From Sulfuriferula sp. (GTDB lineage: Bacteria > Pseudomonadota > Gammaproteobacteria > Burkholderiales > Sulfuriferulaceae): 64,000 nucleotides of DNA. The translations under genes and the position numbers were made by a program. The DNA lies in contig JARLJL010000002.1 in the NCBI GenBank assembly GCA_031291235.1, positions 1 through 64,000 on the forward strand. The letters are read 5' to 3'. A model generated the notes under the pieces. The model had not been told where the DNA came from. It saw nothing but the letters and a program-made list of their open reading frames with translations, and made no database searches. Below are positions 60,671-64,000 of this stretch, piece after piece; the stretch's first letter is position 1; each line of letters starts with the position of its first letter.

Positions 60671-62341
60671 GTCCAGCGTAAAACAAATCGCCCCCGCTTC
60701 GTTGTTCGCCAGTTTCAGGCTGTAGTCGTTTTGTTGCGCCTGTTTCGCCGCCTGGTACAAGCCTATGCCCAGTCCGTGCGACGAACTGATCGGGGCTTCG
60801 AACAGATGCCGGGTCACGGATTCGGGAACGGCTGCTCCACTATCGCAGACGCTGAGCGTGATTTGTTCTGCGCAGGCAAAATATACGCTGATTTCCACAG
60901 CAGCATCCTGTTGCTGTTTGCGCAGCGCATTGGCAATCAGATTGTCGGCAACGCTGTCGAATAGTTCCTGCGGTAACTCGCAGTTATAAATGATCAGCGG
61001 TGGAAAAAATTTGACGGTGACATGGCTGTGGCGCTCGGTCAGATGCTGCCACCATAACGCAGCGTGAATAGCCTGGGGCTCGTCGTTATGCGGGGCTTGC
61101 AGTTTGTCCAGCGTGCTTTGCAGCCGCTGTGTAATTTGCGGTAATTGACGCTGCAGTAGCGCCAGCAATGCGTCGGTCTGGTCGGGGTGGCTGGATTGTG
61201 CGGCCGATACCAGTGTGTTCATCGATTGCAGCAGGTTTTTTACGTCATGCGTCAAGCGTGCGCCGGTTTCGTGCACATATTGGCTATAAGCGTGGTTGCG
61301 GAGTTCCTGCTCGCGCAATTTGGCTTCATAAAAATACCCCAGCAATTCGGCCAGCAGCCGCGCATGAATGCCCAAGGCGGCGGAGAGCGCACGCGGGGTA
61401 TACCAGTCGAGGCTGAGCTGGTGATGGCTGTAACTGAACTGATGCGCTGTGGAGGTGCCGATCAGGCCGTGTTGTTTGTCGGTTTGCCAGCCGATCCCGG
61501 ACAGCCAGGGCAAGGTAGCGAGATAGGTAACCGACTGCCGGATAAATTGATGCGGGTCGGTTTCCTGATCGGCAAATTTGGCCAGTTGCGCGATCCATTG
61601 TTCGAAAGGTAATCCTACCGTCAGCAGGTAGCGCGATAATATCTGCCCCAGACCGCTGAATCCTGCATGCGGGTTCCATAACCAGCTTAGCAACACCAGG
61701 ATGGATGCCAGCGTAAACAGGCTGATCATGAGTGCTTGCAAATATGGCAAGCCGGTAGCTGCGACCACGGTAAAACTGCCCAGTATGAGCACCAGCACCA
61801 GCAAAAACAGCATCAGTCCGTAAAACAGGTCGATCGCGCTCAACGAGCCGGACGCGTTGTTGTCGGGGCTGATCAGCAAGATAGCGAGGGGTAATGCCAG
61901 CAAGCCGTAGCGCATGGCGTTCAGTAGCAGGCTGGGAGGAGTGTCTGTGTGGGAAATTTGCAGCATTACCCAGGCCAGCAATACGGTCAGCAAATAGATC
62001 AGCCCCAGCGTATGGGCCCAGTTTTGGCGGCTGCTGCGCATACTGGTGGCATTGGCGCCGATCAGCCCGATGAGTGCCGCTATCCAGGCGGCAATTGGCC
62101 ACCAGTCTGGGAAAATCAGCAGGCCGACGCAAATGATGCTGAGCGTGACGGTGTGCAGGTTGATCGTTTTGAAGTTGGTAAGTAGCGGTTGCCAGTACAG
62201 GAAAGCGGCGAAATGCAGCAATAAAAATCCGCGCGACCAGTTGCTGTCCAGGCCGAAAGCGATTGCGCCATGGAGCATGAGCAGCATCAGCCCCAGCCAG
62301 CGGTTAGCGGAAATCGCGTCAAGTGTGAGTGGTGATCTCAT
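60662..62341 (-). CDS. Multi-TM sensor histidine kinase (PrsK-like)
   Basis: 559 aa. Seven or eight N-terminal TM helices (to about 220), a GAF-like cytosolic linker (about 245-345), then the dimerisation helix with His365 in RLTHDVKNLLQSMNTL and an ATPase domain (LFDSVADNLIANAL, CDSGAAVP, GLGIGLYQAAKQA). The HDVKN motif and layout resemble PrsK, the partner of PrsR. G1 is degenerate (DSGAAVP instead of DNGxGIP), but G2 is intact. A sigma54-type promoter sits 59 bp upstream. It converges on the antiporter gene with a 9-bp overlap. Likely partner of the regulator at 48094. Confidence 0.85.
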   Translation of the reverse strand: MRSPLTLDAISANRWLGLMLLMLHGAIAFGLDSNWSRGFLLLHFAAFLYWQPLLTNFKTINLHTVTLSIICVGLLIFPDWWPIAAWIAALIGLIGANATSMRSSRQNWAHTLGLIYLLTVLLAWVMLQISHTDTPPSLLLNAMRYGLLALPLAILLISPDNNASGSLSAIDLFYGLMLFLLVLVLILGSFTVVAATGLPYLQALMISLFTLASILVLLSWLWNPHAGFSGLGQILSRYLLTVGLPFEQWIAQLAKFADQETDPHQFIRQSVTYLATLPWLSGIGWQTDKQHGLIGTSTAHQFSYSHHQLSLDWYTPRALSAALGIHARLLAELLGYFYEAKLREQELRNHAYSQYVHETGARLTHDVKNLLQSMNTLVSAAQSSHPDQTDALLALLQRQLPQITQRLQSTLDKLQAPHNDEPQAIHAALWWQHLTERHSHVTVKFFPPLIIYNCELPQELFDSVADNLIANALRKQQQDAAVEISVYFACAEQITLSVCDSGAAVPESVTRHLFEAPISSSHGLGIGLYQAAKQAQQNDYSLKLANNEAGAICFTLDSI

Positions 62342-62399
62342 TTTTCGTTTAATATTATGATCTTAAACACGTGCTGTGGGGGTCGGGTGATTTACACAG

Positions 62400-62415
62400 T
62401 GCATGTATCGTGCCA
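62400..62415 (-). promoter_or_regulatory. Sigma54-type promoter for the histidine kinase gene
   Basis: On the minus strand TGGCACG-ATAC-ATGCA matches TGGCACG-N4-TTGCW at all positions but one, with the required GG and GC at -24/-12 spacing. The predicted start is near 62390, about 50 bp before the ATG. Confidence 0.75.
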
Positions 62416-62459
62416 GTTTATCGCGTTTGGTAACGCTTGTGTAATGGAAGCGCGTGCGA

Positions 62460-62475
62460 AAATCTATCGAGATTT
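62460..62475. promoter_or_regulatory. Perfect dyad, candidate enhancer site for the sigma54 activator
   Basis: AAATCT-ATCG-AGATTT, 6-bp perfect arms, about 45 bp upstream of the minus-strand and 88 bp upstream of the plus-strand sigma54 elements. Position fits an upstream activating sequence serving both divergent promoters. Confidence 0.45.
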
Positions 62476-62562
62476 CGTCAGGAATGGCGAAACCTGAGTG
62501 TTTTGTCAGTGTGTTTTTATGCCGGTTATGGTATTTTTGCGTATTGGGGATGTTTAACAATG

Positions 62563-62578
62563 TGGTGTGTTTTTTGCT
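62563..62578 (+). promoter_or_regulatory. Sigma54-type promoter for the pilin gene
   Basis: TGGTGTG-TTTT-TTGCT: GG and GC exactly at -24/-12 spacing, full TTGCT element and T-rich spacer; three mismatches in the CAC part. Predicted start is near 62589, 42 bp before the ATG. Confidence 0.7.
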
Positions 62579-62630
62579 GTGCAATCTGCATAAGACAATA
62601 ATTGACTGATTGCGATTGGGAGAACTTGAA

Positions 62631-63278
62631 ATGATCGGTGCAAAACGGCAAGGCGGTTTTACCTTGATAGAAATCGCCATTGTGCTGGTAATCGTCGGCT
62701 TGCTGCTGGGCGGCATCCTGAAGGGGCAGGAACTGATTACGCAGGCCAAGATCCGCAATGTGGTTAACGATTTTAACGGCACCACTGCAGCATACTATGC
62801 GTATCAGGATCGCTATCATGCGATTCCGGGGGATGATATTAATGCGGCGACGCGCTGGACTGTGACGCAAACTAGCGATGGTACGTTTGGAGATGGTGTG
62901 GTGACTGGTAGTTATAATGCTACTACTGCGAGTGAGGCCGCTTATTTTTGGCAGGATTTGCGGCTGTCCGGGCTAATTGCAGGGGCAACAACAGATACGA
63001 CCCCTCCGCAAAATGCGGCCTCAGGTATTACCGGTGTGCAAGGGAGCGGTGCGATGGGTTTGACCGGGCTGGTGATTTGTTCGTCGAACCTGCCGGCGAA
63101 AATTGCACAGGCTATTGATAGCCAGCTGGACGACGGTAATGCTGCGACCGGACAGGTTAGAGGTAACATTCTTACATCGGGTGGTACGGCAAATGCGCCT
63201 GCAGTTAACGCAACGCCACCGACCTTAAATTATGTAGATAATGGCTCAAACGTCTACGTCGTCTGCAAAAACATCTAA
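62631..63278 (+). CDS. Prepilin-type pilin/pseudopilin (probable major subunit)
   Basis: 215 aa from ATG 62631 (GGGAGAAC upstream). Leader MIGAKRQGG then FTLIEIAIVLVIVGLLLGGILKGQELITQAKIRNVVNDFNG: type IV prepilin peptidase site and Glu +5. The head has YAYQDRYHAIPGDD, AAYFWQDLRLSGLIAG and LVICSSNLPAKIAQAIDSQLDDG, a family common beside MSHA-like loci. Two Cys near the end (VICSS and VVCKN) could form the pilin D-loop disulfide. Own sigma54-type promoter, divergent from the kinase, suggests high regulated expression. Confidence 0.85.
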   Translation: MIGAKRQGGFTLIEIAIVLVIVGLLLGGILKGQELITQAKIRNVVNDFNGTTAAYYAYQDRYHAIPGDDINAATRWTVTQTSDGTFGDGVVTGSYNATTASEAAYFWQDLRLSGLIAGATTDTTPPQNAASGITGVQGSGAMGLTGLVICSSNLPAKIAQAIDSQLDDGNAATGQVRGNILTSGGTANAPAVNATPPTLNYVDNGSNVYVVCKNI

Positions 63279-64000
63279 CCCTGCAGTAATTTGATTTCCG
63301 CGGTAGCCAGGCTTTCCGGGATACCGCGTAGTACCAGTACGTCGCCGGCGAGGATCTGCATGTCGGGTTGCGGGTCCAGGCCGCGGATATTGCGGCGGCG
63401 TACCACCAGCACTTCCACGCCCAGTTCTGCCAGTCCGGTTTGCGCGATGGTTTTGCCTGCCGCTGCAGCTTGTTCGGTAATCAGCACCGAGAGCAGACGC
63501 GGCTGTGCGGTTTCGCTCAATTGCGCGTCTTCGTCCGTGGCACCGCGAAAGAATCCGCGCAATATGCCGTAGCGCTGTTCACGCACATTGCGCAGTTTTT
63601 TCAGGACGCGGCTTAACGGCACGCCGAGCAACAGCAGTGCGTGCGATGCCAGCATCAGCGAACCTTCCAGTACCTCCGGCACGACAGCGGCGGCGCCGGC
63701 CAGCTTGAGGTTGTCCAGATCGGTTTCGTCCAGTGTGCGCACGATCACCGGCAGATCCGGCCTGATTTCCTGTACCAGCCCGAGTATTTTCATGGCCGCC
63801 GGCAGGTCGGCAAAGGTGATGACCATGCCGCGTGCGCGGTTCAGCCCTGCGGCCATCAGCACTTCGCGGCGCGATGCGTCGCCGAATACCACGGTTTCGC
63901 CTGCGGCCGATGCTGCCTTGACTCGGGATGGGTCGGCATCCAGCGCGATATAGGCGATATCTTCCGATTCCAGCAGTCTGGCCAGACTCTGCCCGCTACG
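63275..64000 (-). CDS. KefB/YbaL-type cation:proton antiporter, C-terminal part (partial)
   Basis: The last 241 codons of a CPA2-type antiporter; the gene continues past the window. Visible is an RCK_N/TrkA-N segment (GRSGQSLARLLESEDIAYIALDADPSRV, then VVFGDASRREVLMAAGL and VIVRTLDETDLDNLKLAGA) and a C-terminal RCK_C (TGLAELGVEVLVVRRRNI, then MQILAGDVLVLRGIPESL). The N-terminal membrane part is outside. Its stop overlaps the pilin stop, so the two converge. Confidence 0.88.
   Translation of the reverse strand, partial: RSGQSLARLLESEDIAYIALDADPSRVKAASAAGETVVFGDASRREVLMAAGLNRARGMVITFADLPAAMKILGLVQEIRPDLPVIVRTLDETDLDNLKLAGAAAVVPEVLEGSLMLASHALLLLGVPLSRVLKKLRNVREQRYGILRGFFRGATDEDAQLSETAQPRLLSVLITEQAAAAGKTIAQTGLAELGVEVLVVRRRNIRGLDPQPDMQILAGDVLVLRGIPESLATAEIKLLQG

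Overview
The window is a chromosomal stretch of a Gram-negative, respiring betaproteobacterium. Supporting this are the bifunctional Rel/SpoT next to gmk-rpoZ, the ccoNOQP-ccoGHIS cluster, HrcA/CIRCE control of rpoH, and an MSHA-type pilus set of the kind seen in Nitrosomonadales (Gallionellaceae/Sulfuricellaceae-like). The order-level guess is inference from gene families and neighbourhoods; nothing here fixes genus or species.

Layout. 1-90: 3' end of a 5S rRNA gene and its terminator. 96-8330: an accessory block. It opens with a decayed IS3-family transposase, carries a tripartite RND efflux system (SDR oxidoreductase, RND pump, adaptor and TetR on the minus strand, with a divergent outer-membrane factor), and closes with a decayed LysR gene. 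The two efflux promoters each carry a 24-bp dyad of the form GTGAC-N14-GTCAC, a good candidate for the TetR operator. 8379-13517: minus-strand housekeeping run tcdA-hemW-rdgB-rph followed by a PP2C phosphatase and Ser/Thr kinase. 13586-18980: yicC, then an HDOD-GAF-histidine kinase followed by a receiver-PAS-GGDEF-EAL protein. 19015-29434: DsrE-like exported protein, DUF1289 protein, gmk-rpoZ-spoT, a 28-codon membrane ORF, dacC, ridA, recG, a PhnD-like binding protein and ubiC-ubiA.

29431-39165: aerobic/microaerobic respiration: Rrf2 regulator, SCO copper chaperone, cbb3 oxidase (ccoNOQP), terminator, then assembly genes ccoG, a long FixH, ccoI, ccoS and an unrecognised 34-aa membrane ORF, ended by a bidirectional terminator. 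39185-42693: rpoH under a textbook CIRCE element, and ftsX-ftsE-ftsY. 42851-47962: two M16 peptidase-family genes, rsmD, coaD, ferredoxin, an esterase and a hypothetical gene.

48094-63278: the most interesting region, a variant MSHA-type pilus locus. A sigma54-activator response regulator sits at one end. It is followed by mshL-N-E-G-I-J-K-like genes and two pseudopilin-like proteins sharing a cysteine-containing head motif. Then come a putative Na+/H+ antiporter, a multi-TM histidine kinase and a divergent pilin-like gene. The 289-bp gap between kinase and pilin holds two oppositely oriented sigma54-type promoters (62400-62415 minus, 62563-62578 plus) with a perfect dyad between them (62460-62475). 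I propose that the kinase and regulator, of the PrsK/PrsR type by architecture, form a two-component system split across the ends of the locus and control the pilin. mshM is absent from its usual place. The window ends inside a KefB/YbaL-type antiporter gene. No CRISPR array, tRNA gene, intact insertion sequence or prophage was seen.
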